From positions 737,501 to 801,500 of the forward strand of contig JACCIC010000179.1 in the NCBI GenBank assembly GCA_018907035.1: DNA of 64,000 nt. The letters are read 5' to 3'. This document shows positions 23,852 to 38,073 of this stretch, one piece after another. This DNA is from Sycobia sp. Sy_11. Taxonomy: Eukaryota; Arthropoda; Insecta; Hymenoptera; Epichrysomallidae. Each line of letters begins with the position of its first letter. Position 1 is the stretch's first letter. A program made the position numbers and the translations under genes. The notes below the pieces were generated by a model that was given only the letters and a program-made list of their open reading frames with translations, did not search any database and had not been told where the DNA came from.

Positions 23852-24259
23852 ATTCTCTATCGCCATCGCTTGTAAGCGTCGTTACGATGGCCGAGTCTTT
23901 GAAAAGTTTTGACCCATCGGATCCTTACGATTTTAATACAGCACAGCGTAATATTCAGAAAATAACAACATTCGTCTATCAATCTATCTATCTTCTATAT
24001 CCCCCCTTTACCCAACATCCTTCGTAAATAACATGGAATTCCAACTCGAGTAATGACGCGCGCGAACACGAAGTTGTTCATATATGTATATGAGCCGATG
24101 ATTGATTTTACGAGGTGTGGACGAGACTCTCGCTTCCGACCGCATCCCGGGCATCAGCTGCCGCGGAAGCGTTCGTAAACTCCCCAGGACGTGTTTAAGG
24201 GGCGATTTGACAGGCGGGATATTAAATAGACTGGCTCCGTAATCTTTATCTAGTCTCCG

Positions 24260-24268
24260 ATATATATA

Positions 24269-24317
<49 letters not shown>
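24260..24317. repeat. (TA)n with TGTG interruption
   Basis: About 28 TA units broken once by TGTG near 24273-24276. Confidence 0.97.
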
Positions 24318-26488
<2,171 letters not shown>

Positions 26489-26791
26489 TCTCGCCAGCCA
26501 ACCTATACGGGCTTGTGCGATCGTTAGCGCAGAATTATTGTAGGGTGGCATAGATGTGTAATGTATATGTATAATGATCCTTTGATATTTTCAAGCTCGG
26601 CTCTCCGTCCCCGCGGGATTTCGTTACGTTGGGAATTTTTTAGAACTATGTATAAACTGTGGACATTGTAGCTGTAAGGCAACATTTTATAAGTGTTACG
26701 CGGAAATAAAATGGAGAGTTTTCGACACCCTCCCCCAGGCAATTTTCAACTTTTGTCTTGAGTTCTTCCCCTCGATCTTCCTTAAGTTTCT

Positions 26792-26795
<4 letters not shown>

Positions 26796-26833
<38 letters not shown>
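26796..26833. repeat. (TA)n microsatellite
   Basis: About 18 TA units in AT-rich sequence. Confidence 0.97.
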
Positions 26834-26837
<4 letters not shown>

Positions 26838-28651
26838 GATAATTATATCTTCATAATAATAGAGTCGTTTATGTTTATGACACTGGATTAATAATTTAAT
26901 TTTTTAAACTTACCCAAGTGGAAAATTATTCCGATGATTATGGATGCTTCACTCGATACAGCTTCAACGGATTATCTCATGATTAACCTGATTCGTTAAT
27001 AATGTTTTTCTAACGCCAATGCAATCATTCATTTATATTGTCCATTTCTTTTTCCGTTGTCCACTTTACATAAGAAAAATCTACATTTTTCAACGCGCAT
27101 GAGAAACTTTTTGTTGGCCAACTGTTCCTCGTACAGAGAAATTGTTCGATCGTCTTTTAACGCATTCTTCCACAAACAGTCGGATTTTTCCTTCGGGTCG
27201 CTTTTTGTTTTTGGGATTTTTAAAGCATAAAACTGAACGCGTTCCTGAACAAATATCTCTCCAGCCTTCTTTTGCCCCTTTCCATTTTCGGTTTTCTTTC
27301 GTGCTAATGTTTCTACCTCAAGTTTTCTTTTAAGAAATTTGAAATGAATCAGGACTTTTTGTATTCAAATTTGCAATTTCTAAAGAGATGTATACTTATT
27401 GCACATTATTTATTCTCGTAATTCATTTACTTATTACAACTGTGCAATATCAAAGCTGTGCATCGTAAAACATGAATCATTATTATTCAATAGTTACTTC
27501 TTATCAAAGATAAATTACCCCTTCTCTATTCCATGTAAACATAGTGTATGAAATTATTAAACTCTTTTTAAAAAAAAAAATTACGTTATTTATGGAGAGC
27601 CTGCGTATGCATCTCTTAATTTAATGTTTTGGTTTTATGAAAATTACAAAGTGGTAAAAATATTTATCTTTGACTGTAAAAATTTAATTAAGCTTTAATC
27701 AATAACTATACTTAAATTTTACTTGTTCATTATATAAAAGAGATGCAACTTATGTCGCACTTTACACTGGCTTACACTGAAATAAACAGTTTTAATTACA
27801 ATGCAATTTCAAAATTAGGCTCATGGTTATATATATTTTATTAATCTTATTGTTATAAATTAATACAAGCATTTTAATAATTTGATATAGTACACGTTGA
27901 TTTTTCATATACAATTTCAAAACAGATTGGATTTTTCAATAAGGAGGTTCTAAGCTGCTAGAGAAAGAGAGAGGGAGAGAGAGAGAGAGAAAGAGAGATG
28001 AGAGGAAAAACTGAGGGGTGACAAATTCAGCCAACCATCGACACCTATAAATATACCATATATATCCATGTATGATCCACCGCAAAAGTTTTAATCACCA
28101 ATAGGGTGAAAGTGCAATAATCGTTAATTACGCCGAAAACGGCGGACCACCGGCGTGGCGAGCCCGTTATATAATCCCTCCTGCCCCCATCCCCACGCAC
28201 CGGGCTTTTATTAATTGAAACGGATCACCTCGCGGTCGGGCCGCGCGGGTGTCTGCGGCGCGCGCGCGACCGAACACAAAAAAAAATATATATGTATATA
28301 GATATTTCTGATGACGTTAGGGGGATATATAGGTATAGGGCTTGGGATTATCCGGTACGATTTTTCGTTTTTGTCTCGTCTCTAGCGATACAGTGCTGAG
28401 GGAAAGATAGTAAAAAAGAATTCGGGCTGTAAGGTCGGCAACGCGCGATGAAAGTTCACGATGGTTTTTTTTTTTTTTGTTTTTCACATCATATTTCATG
28501 TCAATGCGAAAAAGGGGCCGTTTTCGTGAACCAATATAACAAGTACCCGTGACGCAGAGTAGTCGTGAAATTTCCCAACTTGGCGAGCGGTGTGTAAAGA
28601 TTAGCGGTGCGAGAAAGCTCGGGAGTTGTCTTCGCATCGTGCGCGCTTGGC
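26834..28651. other. AT-rich tract, then CG-rich after 28120
   Basis: A minus-strand GTAAGTTT donor motif (complement of 26906-26913) follows CACTTGG but no frame behind it is open far. Two copies of TTACACTG stand side by side near 27764-27779. A short GA run lies at 27970-27998. No gene seen. Confidence 0.45.
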
Positions 28652-28674
28652 AAAAAAAAAAAAAAAAAAAAAAA
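28652..28674 (+). repeat. poly(A) tract
   Basis: About 23 A. No upstream open frame or polyadenylation signal makes it a retroposon tail. Confidence 0.95.
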
Positions 28675-30577
28675 CGAAAAAGCGAGAAGTAGGTAGGATT
28701 AAGGGGTCGGAGGGGTTGGAAGTGAGCTCGATCGCCCTCGACCAAGAGCCGCAGTGATTGAAGACGTCGTAAAGGCGCATGGGAGATGGGAGAGGGGGGC
28801 TTGGGTGCAACTATCGATATGAACGATACCGAGAGCTCTCTTTCTCTCTCTCTCTCTCTTTCTCTTATTCGCACACTCTTCAATTTCTCTCTTTTATGCG
28901 GGCGTAAAGTGTCCGCATGGATTTATCGTGGGTTATCTGGCTGTGCGCGTAGAGCCGGGAAAGAAATTGACGGGGAATTTCTGAGCAAGACTGCGAAATT
29001 TTGATGGATTATTCTGATGGCGCGGATTTCATTGGCTCTATTTTCATCGCATTATCGCTCTTTATTACATTAGGAATTGAGACGAGATTTAGGCGGAGGC
29101 CCGTGCAAATTTTACATTATCGTCGAACTCGAATGTTGTCAGTAATAACAGTATTACAGAGACAATTCACTGAAAATCTGTGACTTTTAAAATTAACATT
29201 GAGATATCGTTCGATCGCCTTTGGTTACTTAATTATTACGATAAAAATTTAGCCTCTATATAATGGAAAATATTTCATAATTGTCATTCGATAATTGAAA
29301 TGTTTTTTTTTCCGTTTTATATTTCTTTTTTGTGAAGTCTTTATAATGTGAACTGTACTATACAAAATAGGATCCAGAAATTTAAACTATTATAGACGGT
29401 ATTCTCAGATTTATAAGGATTCTTTTAATGTAAATGTATCTATATTTTGTTGCCATTAAAAAATCAATAAATAAATAAATATTACACTGTCCTGCAACCA
29501 CAATATGCACAATTTCTACGCAGTATAAAACATTAAAGAAAATATCTAAAGTTGCTTGCAAAAGTTAGTCCGCTATATATTTCTATTTGTCATCACGACC
29601 AAAAACTGTTTCACCAATTCCTGGCCGCTGCAATTCTGAACGTTCAAAGGGAACGTTTGTCAACACTTTAAAATCCATCTTTGCGTGAACCGGTGAAGGG
29701 AAAAAAAGGTTTTCCGCCAAAAATTTTGCGCGACTAATGCTCGATCTTGCGGAAAGATCCCATAAATCTGCGCGAGGATCGCGCTTGGGCGTATGAAAAA
29801 AGCAAAAAATGCAACGCCTCCGTTGACAAGGCGTGAAATCGCAAAAGTCCGCGCGCGCGCGCGCGTGTGTGTAACGCTTGGCGAGTGAAGGGGGGGGGAG
29901 GAGGAGGAGGATCGATTCCTGCCCAAATCTCGCAAAAAAGCTTTTCCCATCAAGTCACAGGGCTCGCGATTCATTTCTCTCTTTCTCCTCCCAGCCTCGC
30001 CTCACTCACCGTCGAGTCTTTTTTTTCTCTCCATTGGCCGAGGAACGTACGCTGACCCTCGTTGCCTCTCTTTCGGTGGAAAAAAAAAGCTCTTTGACAA
30101 AAAAGCCTCGGAGCCTACAGACACGCATACACACGGATATTTTATAATAGTTTCATTAGTTGTATATACTATATCATCTCGCTCGCTCGACTTGCATTTC
30201 GTCCGAGACAAACTCACAATGCCTAAAGTCGAACTTTCGGCTCGCGTGCCGCACCTCGCGCAAACTTCGAGCAAAACGAGTAAGATCCGCGTTGAAAATT
30301 CGTCCTTTTTCACAGTCCATTTACAGGCAAGTGGCCTTTTAACCAATCGATAAGATATTAAAACAGGTCGGATTCGAGTTGCCGAGCGAATAAATGCCTC
30401 CGAGGCTCGGCGCGACGGGGGCAATCCGGCCAATTGCGCAGTCGAGACATTAGAATGCGATACGCATTGTTTACAGTCAAGTCGTGTGCCGGGCGCGGCG
30501 GTGCCTTAATTTCATAACGTAATTAAATTTTCGAGCAGTTCTACATATAAATTATGTAGAAAATTCTAATCGGTCTG
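28675..30577. other. Mixed unique tract, no gene recognised
   Basis: A (CT)n run lies at 28840-28862. (GC)n then (GT)n at 29850-29872 is Z-DNA-prone. Minus frame 30002-30433 (143 codons) is the longest mostly non-repeat frame here and ends against a GTGAGT donor motif (complement of 30004-30009), but its peptide matches nothing I know and its composition looks random. Confidence 0.35.
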
Positions 30578-30596
30578 TTTTTTTTTTTTTTTTTTT
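30578..30596 (-). repeat. poly(T) tract
   Basis: About 19 T. Confidence 0.93.
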
Positions 30597-30998
30597 ACTT
30601 TTCTTGAAAACTCATGCGGACACGCGACGGCGCTTATCTGATAAACGAAACTCGGCTCGGATAAGATAATTCATTCGAATTCATACTGAAGCTGTAATCG
30701 AATCTTATCGGGTTCGGAATTCGAAGGATTTTTAGGAGGGGCGGATCAAAAGGTTACATAGTCCGACCTCCAAATTGTGAATTTTTCAGCATTTATTCAG
30801 TTTCAGCATGTTTGAGGTTGCCTAAATGCTGCAACATATATCTGTTTATGTATCTGTCTCTCCCCCCCCCCTCGTTTCGTAACAACGTCCCTTCGATCGC
30901 CCATGTATGTTAACTAAACAATAAACACAATCTTTTAACGGTAAAAATGGCGAAACATCGCGAAATCGAGGAAAAAAATAAAGACTAATTCGTGTCTG

Positions 30999-31022
30999 TC
31001 TCTCTCTCTCTCTCTCTCTCTC
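30999..31022. repeat. (TC)n microsatellite
   Basis: About 12 TC units. A C12 run follows at 31148-31159. Confidence 0.96.
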
Positions 31023-31360
31023 CCGTCGGGGCGAACGCTACGGATAATACACGGTTTCCCTCGTGCAAATTTAACGTTTCTCCCGCTTTAAAAGCCGTAG
31101 AGAGTTTCCAAGACTTAACTTCTTGGGCAACACCTCCGATCCTTCTCCCCCCCCCCCCCGCCCCTCCCCCATCGCGCAGGAGTTGCAGCTCGAAAGGCTA
31201 AACAAACATGTTCCGAGTTTAGCGCCGCGTCTATGTGCTGATTGCATTGTGCAAGACGGAGGACGGGGGTCGGAGGAGAGATCTCCCTCGCAAAGCTCGC
31301 CTCCCACTCTCCGCCGTGTTCGTCCCCCATTTAAATTTAGCCGTTCTCCTGAGTGAGAGG

Positions 31361-31368
<8 letters not shown>

Positions 31369-31419
<51 letters not shown>
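31369..31419. repeat. (GA)n microsatellite
   Basis: About 25 GA units within a CG-rich block (about 31000-31860). Confidence 0.98.
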
Positions 31420-31424
<5 letters not shown>

Positions 31425-31659
31425 CTCCCCCCCTCTTTCTCTCTCAGCACGGAGCGCGCGAGCCTATAAGCACACAATGAGCCGGTGGCGCACTCGATTT
31501 CCCGAATGCTAATTTAAATTGACCCGCGAGAACTCGGCGGAGACGGCGCGGCTGCGGCGATGCGATGCCGGCGTCGTCTCCTCCCCCGCCCTCTCCCATC
31601 TCGCTCCGACACTCTTAAAGCTTGCCGCGATGTTGTATACCGCGCTCGTGGAACGGAGA

Positions 31660-31703
31660 CGAAGAAGAAGAAGAAGAAGAAGAAGTAGAAGAAGAAGTAG
31701 AAG
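31660..31703. repeat. (GAA)n trinucleotide array with TAG interruptions
   Basis: About 14 GAA units with two TAG interruptions. In the open plus frame 31519-31797 it codes for an Arg run, but nothing else supports translation. Confidence 0.93.
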
Positions 31704-31896
31704 CCGCGCGGTAAGCGACCCGCGATGCGGGAACGGGGGTGTGAAAAGGGGGATGAAGGCGGTATTAAAGTGCGGTAGACGAGGACGGAGCGCGTAACTC
31801 GCTGTATTAATTAGTTTCAGCAGCGGGTGAAAGCCGGGTGGGGGTTGGAAGGCGGCTTCGGAGACGCCGGGAGGATCTCGTACCTCAGCACACTAA

Positions 31897-31899
<3 letters not shown>

Positions 31900-31948
<49 letters not shown>
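31900..31948. repeat. (TA)n microsatellite
   Basis: About 24 TA units, ending 10 bases before a candidate acceptor at 31958. Confidence 0.98.
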
Positions 31949-31951
<3 letters not shown>

Positions 31952-31958
31952 TTTTCAG

Positions 31959-32069
31959 ATGCACGGTGTTTAGCGCGCACTTTCCGGATTAAATCGAATC
32001 AGTCGTGTTTCGGTGCCGCGTTACCATTTAGTCCTTGGATTAACTTGACAAATTATTTGCCGTGCATAG
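31959..32069 (+). other. Candidate internal exon, 111 bp
   Basis: ATTTTCAG ends at 31958 and ATAG with GTAAGG lies at 32066-32075. One frame is open throughout (36 full codons), with both splice phases equal, so the exon could be skipped without a frameshift. The acceptor lacks a proper pyrimidine tract because a TA array precedes it. The peptide is unrecognised. About one in three random 111-bp segments would be open in some frame, so the support is mainly the donor. Confidence 0.17.
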
Positions 32070-32074
32070 GTAAG

Positions 32075-32076
<2 letters not shown>

Positions 32077-32126
<50 letters not shown>
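32077..32126. repeat. (CT)n microsatellite
   Basis: About 25 CT units starting just after the GTAAGG donor motif. Confidence 0.98.
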
Positions 32127-32129
<3 letters not shown>

Positions 32130-32343
32130 CCTTTCGAAAAATTTATTTACACCTATCGTTTTTTCTTATCTTCTTCTCCTCAAGTATAAGAGAGATTCTT
32201 TTGTATGTATAATAAGAGATAAGAGAGATCTTTCTGTATATATGAGTATTACTGAAATAATTTTTTCAGAGAAATTATTAAATGGACTATATGGTAATAT
32301 CGAATTGAAGCGAGAATAATCGTCCCCGTCGCGGATTTTTTCC

Positions 32344-32354
<11 letters not shown>
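32127..32354. other. AT-rich spacer
   Basis: Contains an acceptor-like TTTTTTCAG near 32262-32270 without an open frame behind it. Confidence 0.45.
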
Positions 32355-32400
<46 letters not shown>

Positions 32401-32426
32401 TTATTTATATATTTATTTATTTATTT
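32355..32426. repeat. (TA)n to (TATT)n compound array
   Basis: About 20 TA units, then about seven TATT-type units. Confidence 0.96.
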
Positions 32427-33290
32427 GTACAAAGTTGTGTTCAAAGTTTGATCTCTAAGTTCAAGGATTTAAACTGACCGATACATGTTGGCGAAAAATA
32501 GATGATCGCACTCTTATTTTAAGGAGATTTTTTTCAAAGAATTTAATTTAAAACGCTGAACTAGCGACAGAGGGTACAAACTAACGATAAACCGATTACC
32601 TGAATTTTATTCTGTAATAAATAATTTACTTCGAAACCAAAGGGGTAGTTTGTCTGTCAATTTAGCTTCTTTGGGAGTTTCTAATACTATTACCATCGAT
32701 CTAGTATATGCAAAAATCAAAAATTCTTTCTAAAGTGCAATCAAGTTTTGCTTCACCTTTAAACGGATGTCCTTCGTTCGGTTACATATGGTTTTATGTA
32801 ATATCTATTGTTACAGTACGTTTACACCGGATTATTTGTAAATTCCGAAAAGGAAGGCTAAAATTCTTAATAAAATAATTCACCGTCCGGTTTTCCTGTG
32901 CGAGACGCACGAAAAAAAAAAATGCCGAGGACGCTTTTTGATTTTTGCGTTGCAGAGCATTACTTAAACAGTGGATCGGAACGTGCCGCGCCGTAAAAAT
33001 TTTGAACGCGAGAAACATGCACCCAAACAGCGGAATTACAAAGGCTCGACATACCCGAATAGACCGTTGCCTCGGTCCAAGATAAATTTAACCAGAGATC
33101 CAAGGTGGCGAGGGCGCGAGGAAGAGAGCGAGAACGGGCGAGAGTGCGAGCGAGCGTGGCAGCGAGCGGGTCGGCGGGGGGAGTGGGGGCAGAGTCAGTT
33201 GATCCGCCGAAACAAAGACGTAACGGCCGAGAGTGGCGGCGCGTCCGGCTCAGATTTACGGCGCAATCGCGCGAGAAGGAAAGATAGGGC

Positions 33291-33294
<4 letters not shown>
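32427..33294. other. AT-rich then GC-rich sequence
   Basis: Quiet AT-rich sequence to about 32950, then a CG-rich, GA-rich block in which a plus frame (32971-33630) is open mainly because of composition. Confidence 0.45.
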
Positions 33295-33334
<40 letters not shown>

Positions 33335-33345
33335 GAGAGAGAGAG
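33295..33345. repeat. (GA)n microsatellite with GTGA interruption
   Basis: About 24 GA units. G tracts follow at 33347-33355 and 33387-33402. Confidence 0.97.
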
Positions 33346-33673
33346 GTGGGGGGGAGAGATAAAAGAGACAGCGGGTGCAGAACTGGGTGGGGGAGGTGGG
33401 AGGAAAGAACGTTCCCTCTTGCACTCCTTTCGAAGGGCCAGGGGGAGGGGGGCCGGACCACCTACCGAGGGGCAATCGACCGACCGACGCGACCGCGCCG
33501 GTCCCCGATTTCTTTGTTAAGCGCTCGCGTCGCTCTCCACAAGCCCCCCCCCCCACCTCTCCGAGGCTCCTCTCGACGCCAAAATTCTCTCCGTCCGCGC
33601 GGCGCGCGCCGCTTTGATCGACTGCCCTAGAACGCAGCTACTATATACGAGGCATTAATAGTCGCGCGCTTTC

Positions 33674-33675
<2 letters not shown>

Positions 33676-33720
<45 letters not shown>
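33676..33720. repeat. (TA)n microsatellite
   Basis: About 22 TA units inside a CG-rich block. Confidence 0.98.
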
Positions 33721-33724
<4 letters not shown>

Positions 33725-33901
33725 CTACCTGTTCCCCCCGATCGAATCTGCCCTCTTGTCTGTGTCCGCGCGTGTGCGTGCGTGCGGGCGCGGTCTATCC
33801 GCTTCTCTCGGTCTTTGTTCGCGCGCGCGCGCCAGGTGAAAGAGCCGGGGGGCCGGTCTTTTCGCGGGCAGTCCTATACGCCCACGGGTCGTATATTAAA
33901 A

Positions 33902-33903
<2 letters not shown>

Positions 33904-33933
<30 letters not shown>
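33904..33933. repeat. (TA)n then (CA)n
   Basis: About 14 TA units passing into four CA units. Confidence 0.95.
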
Positions 33934-33939
<6 letters not shown>

Positions 33940-33941
<2 letters not shown>

Positions 33942-34530
33942 TCGAGGCGAGGCGGGTCATATTTTTGCGATTGTTGCGCAATGCCGAGAGGCGGCCTGGT
34001 GAGGTCAAACCACCAACAGCTAATGCAGTCTCCTAGGGATATGGATTACTCGTTGAATACGACGATTGCGTGTACTTTTTTCAATTCCCAGTGCCAAAGT
34101 TCTCTCAGCTGTTCAAGTTTACGGTCTTTTAAGTATAACTTCTCAGGTTAGGCTTCCTTAGCTGTTATTATTTTAATTATTAAACTTAATTATTTTCTCA
34201 GACTCAAGTTTTTTAATAAGGCTTTCGCGTGCTAATGTCCCATAGCGGTTCGTCTACGATAATCTTAGCATTGTCTATGCACTTTTTCGTTCCCATTGTA
34301 TAAGTGTAAATTACATCAGATTACGTTTCCGAATAGGCGTTTCTATATTTATAGCTGGATTTGCATTATGCAGAAAGTCTTTAGGAACGAAAAATTTGAA
34401 ATTCAACCATTTAGGCAATACTGCAACACAGTACTGACAGGCCTATACGCGAAAGTACACAAACATTCACCGTCTTCTTAAAACTGAACTTGTATAAATA
34501 CAGGGAATACAAAAGGCCAAGGAACGCAAA
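33940..34530. other. AT-rich unique tract
   Basis: No open frame over 62 codons and no repeat. Nothing recognised. Confidence 0.5.
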
Positions 34531-34538
34531 GTGACGCC

Positions 34539-34810
34539 CCTCTCACTCTCTCCCTCTCTCTCTCTCTCTCTGTCTCACTCTCTCCCCCCTTCCACCACCC
34601 TCTCTACCTATCTCTTTCACAATACTTTTACCGCCAAAACGTAGAAGAGGCGCGGCTGCGATGGTGTAACAACCGCGTGCATAGCCGAAATAAAGAGGGG
34701 AGAGGTGGAAAAGAGGAGGATGTGGTTGATCGTGTCTGCAATTCCGTGCATAGCGAAATCCTCAAAGTAGGGGAGAGGTGCTCGAGGGATCGTGGTTATC
34801 GTGTCTCATA

Positions 34811-34843
<33 letters not shown>

Positions 34844-34844
34844 C
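34539..34844. repeat. Two interrupted (CT)n runs
   Basis: CT-rich runs at 34539-34571 and 34810-34844 with unique sequence between. Both are broken by CC or TG steps. Confidence 0.9.
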
Positions 34845-34942
34845 CTGTGAGCATGTGTGTGTCTGTGAGCGCGTTCGAATCGGCTGTTCATCGGAGTGCG
34901 CGGTTTTCGCGAAAGGGGGCCCTTTCGGGCATAGGAAGCGAA

Positions 34943-34988
<46 letters not shown>
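34943..34988. repeat. (TA)n microsatellite
   Basis: About 22 TA units, in a CG-rich block. Confidence 0.98.
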
Positions 34989-34993
<5 letters not shown>

Positions 34994-35330
34994 TGCCTAC
35001 TCGACGCAACAGAAACCGGTTGGTGGCAGCAAAGCACACGCCGGACCGATCGGCCTCTTCGCCGAATTTGTGTGCGCGCGTACATGTGTGAGCGCGCGCG
35101 AGTGTTACACACGTTGCGGATAACGAGGATGGACCGAGGCGCGCGCGCTCCTTCCTCCGACGATGTTCCCGCGCGTTTCGAGAACTGGTTTTTGGGCGCT
35201 CGCGAATCCGGTGGGCTATGTGCCCCCCTTTCCCTCCACCTCTTGCCCCCTCTGTCTCCTCTCTCTTTTTGTGTACACGAATGAGCAGGGGAGAGTGAGG
35301 GGTGGGCTGAAAGGCGCACACTGTGTCTGT

Positions 35331-35442
35331 GTGAGTGAGAGAGAGAGAGAAAGAGAGAGAGATAGAGAGAGAGAGGGATGGATATTGCCTCCCGGTTATA
35401 CGGAGGCTGTCCACACTGGTACCTGTATGTATATATATAGAC

Positions 35443-35495
<53 letters not shown>
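35331..35495. repeat. Pair of (GA)n arrays
   Basis: An interrupted GA run at 35331-35376 and a perfect run of about 24 units at 35446-35495, followed by ACAG units. They lie 490-690 bp from the CT run at 34810-34844 in the opposite sense. Confidence 0.96.
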
Positions 35496-35505
<10 letters not shown>

Positions 35506-36198
35506 CTGCTGCTGCCGATCCGAGCCCGTGGCGCGCTTCTTTGTTCGGCCGACTTTGGGCTGCGAAAGCGTTCGCGCGCTTTTTTTCCTTCCCATTTTTA
35601 TTCCTCGTTCGTTTCTTTTTGCTTGCCGCGCGTTGTATGCGCCGCTCTTGCCTTGCCGATTTCGTTCCTACAGTTCGTTGTATATACGTACATACGGCAT
35701 GTATCCGGCTCTGTGTGTGTCTGTCTGTCTGTCTGTGTGTCTGTGTGTGTGCTTTTGCCAAAACGAGCGCCCGGACCGATGCTGGGAAGAAACTCCGGCG
35801 GATGAGGTTTGGACGTTAATTCTTTGGATCGCTGTATTGTTCTTCTGTCCATTGCGTAGGTCCCACTTGTTAGATACCTATAAAAATTAATTAATATTAG
35901 AAATGAATTTTTATTAATCAGTTTGGCAGAAAAATCTATGGCAACCTGCCGTGTACATTTCTTTTTGAAAACAGCAGACGTAACACGTTTTCTAAATAAG
36001 TTTTAAGGTTACGTGTATAAAAAATAGTAGATCGCGTAATAAGTGCGCTCTATGTGCGGCACAGTTGTTAACTAGGATTTCGCATAAAGCAACTTAACGG
36101 GGATGTTTTTAGTACGTAAAGTAGTTCATTTACACGTTCGACCGCTAAGTGATTTCAGGAGCCTTAAGCTCTTCACCTAGACTACTTGCGGAAACTAT
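35496..36198. other. CG-rich sequence with (TGTC)n, then AT-rich
   Basis: A TGTC/TG run lies at 35717-35750. After 35830 the sequence is AT-rich with frequent stops. Nothing recognised. Confidence 0.5.
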
Positions 36199-36199
36199 G

Positions 36200-36235
36200 T
36201 TTTTACACTGACTTTCGCGCATTCAGTGTTAAAAA
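36200..36235. repeat. Perfect short hairpin
   Basis: TTTTTACACTGA (36200-36211) pairs with TCAGTGTTAAAAA (36223-36235), leaving one bulged base and an 11-base CG-rich loop. Its CACTGA/TCAGTG core resembles the ends of some insect miniature transposons, so it could be two such ends joined after internal loss. Confidence 0.6.
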
Positions 36236-37646
36236 CTAATTTTGTACATCTTAAATGAGGAGGGTGTGGGTTTAAACGAAATTTTAAGCTCACGGTGCAT
36301 AGATATTTATTATTTCGACCGTTTTGGTATGTAGTTACTGTTGAATGATCTTTAAGAAATTACGTAAGAATATTGGAGCAAGAGAGATCATTTGTTTATA
36401 TTATTTTACTTAGAAAAAACGATTTAACTTTTTTTTTTCTGAAAAAAAAAGGAAATAATTTTGTTAGAAAAATGTTAATTTAGTCAATTTTTTTATCTCT
36501 TTCATTTAATTGCTATAAAATGTTTTTTTAAATATCAGTAAATAACGTATGAAAAATTTCTAATACAGGTATTAATAAATACCATATGATAACTGTCATC
36601 TATTGCTTTATTTATGAATAAAGTGATGATTTTAATGATTATATTATACGGAGAATGAAAATTTATAAAATAAATAAACTTTGAGAAGTTCATATTTTCG
36701 TATTTTTTCAATTAAAAAAAATCGGTTGAAACAATATATATTATCATTGCATTCGATATTTGAACTTTGATACAATCGTATTAATATCGAACTGCTGGAA
36801 TCGAACTTACGTTTTCTAAATTTAAATTAATAATAAAAAAAATTAGGAAGTTTTTAGTGGACTTGGGCAGCGATGATGCGACTCCACATATCGGACAATC
36901 GATTAAATCATCATCTTACGTCATTCGGCCATAATCCTCCAGATATTACGCGCGCGTCCGTGTAATGGGCGTTGAAGAGCTCCTTTTATAGAAAATCTCG
37001 CTATTAACGGCATTGCTCGGCGCTACACGCAGGCGCGTCATGAAAATTTCATCCCGACACCTGCTACGTTCCCTCATTCTCTTTACGCTTCGTTTTTTCT
37101 CTCCCCCCCCCCCCGTTCTTCCGCTCCGCTTTTTGTCGCGAAATTCCAGCGACTTCCAACCGCCGCCACGTTCCGCAAATGCGAAATTCCGCCGGTCTCG
37201 CGCGTATGTTTATGTACAGGGACGGGGCACTCGGGCACGGACGCGTGTGCGCGCGCGGGCGCGCCGCGATCCTCCTCCGGGGATTCCAAAGTCGGCCGCG
37301 AGCGATCGTCTGTCTGGCGGCGTTCGCGCGGGGAAAACTCGCACGGGCGGCCGAGCGGCGGGGCCGCGTCGTCGAGCGCGCGCGAGATCCAACACTGGTA
37401 GCTACCCGTTTCCGCCCTCCGCCCCCTCCCCGCCGCCGTGCCGCCGCCCCTGGCCCATGAGACGGCGTGGCGAGTGCGTCTCCGCGCGACCACGACGCGC
37501 GCTCGGTTCTCGTTGGCGCGGGGCGGGGGGGGATATGAGCGGATGGCATCACCAGACGACGCGAAAGAAAAGAAAGGAGAGCACGAGGAGAGAAAGAGCG
37601 GCGAGAGGTGTATTACCGCACGCGATACCGTTGTCGGCGCCCTCTC
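36236..37646. other. AT-rich tract, then CG-rich block from 36950
   Basis: 36240-36940 is quiet and AT-rich. 37010-37640 is very CG-rich, with all frames open on both strands, including a 413-codon plus frame that extends to 38254 and runs through CT and TA arrays. That frame is an artefact of composition. Confidence 0.45.
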
Positions 37647-37682
37647 GCTCTCTCTCTCTCTCTCTCTTCCTCTCTCTCTCTC

Positions 37683-37716
<34 letters not shown>
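37647..37716. repeat. (CT)n, interrupted
   Basis: About 32 CT units with TCC, CAT and TG interruptions, inside the CG-rich block. Confidence 0.96.
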
Positions 37717-37719
<3 letters not shown>

Positions 37720-37912
37720 CTCTCTGTCTCTATCTGTCTTCCTCTCCCGCTCCCTCTCCCATCCCCGTGTGTACATCGGATCGCCGCGCGGCGCGGGCAA
37801 TGGCGCGGAGAGACGACGCGACGCGCGGCCCACGGCGCGTCGACCTCTCGTCGCGGCGTTGTTTTTTGCGCTTAGCCTTGAACTTCGGAGCGAGCGAGCG
37901 TTCCGACTCCCC

Positions 37913-37932
37913 ATATATATATATATATATAT
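37913..37932. repeat. (TA)n microsatellite, short
   Basis: About 10 TA units just inside the candidate minus-strand intron that would begin at 37940. Confidence 0.95.
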
Positions 37933-37940
37933 GTACTTAC

Positions 37941-38073
37941 CAGTCGCCTCCTGCGCCCGCTCCGCGCCCTCTTGTGGATTGTGTGTATTGTATACGTATC
38001 GCCGCTTACGCGCGCCCGGTACGCGTGGACGCGGGCGAGCGTCTCGCGAGATCGATATCGATGAATGTTCCAT
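37941..38073 (-). CDS. Candidate first coding exon, unidentified
   Basis: On the minus strand an ATG at 38073 opens 44 codons plus one base, ending in ACTG followed by GTAAGTAC (complement of 37933-37940), the best donor in the window. The exon lies in a CG-rich block with a GA-rich sequence and TA array in the would-be intron, a layout compatible with a 5' exon. The peptide begins MEHSSISISRDARPR and is basic, with no signal peptide or known motif. The start context has C at -3, which is only fair. No downstream exon could be matched in the window. High CG content keeps frames open by chance, so the donor is the main evidence. Confidence 0.22.

Noticed and set aside
30002..30433. 143-codon minus-strand frame ending at a GTGAGT motif
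   Set aside because: It is free of long repeats and abuts a donor, but the composition looks random, no family is recognised, and frames of this length are expected several times by chance in 64 kb.
32971..33630. 219-codon plus-strand frame
   Set aside because: Carried by a GA array (Arg-Glu repeat) and CG-rich flanks, with an open minus frame over the same bases.
34888..35595. 235-codon minus-strand frame
   Set aside because: Built on two GA/CT arrays and a TA array, so its length is a product of repeats.
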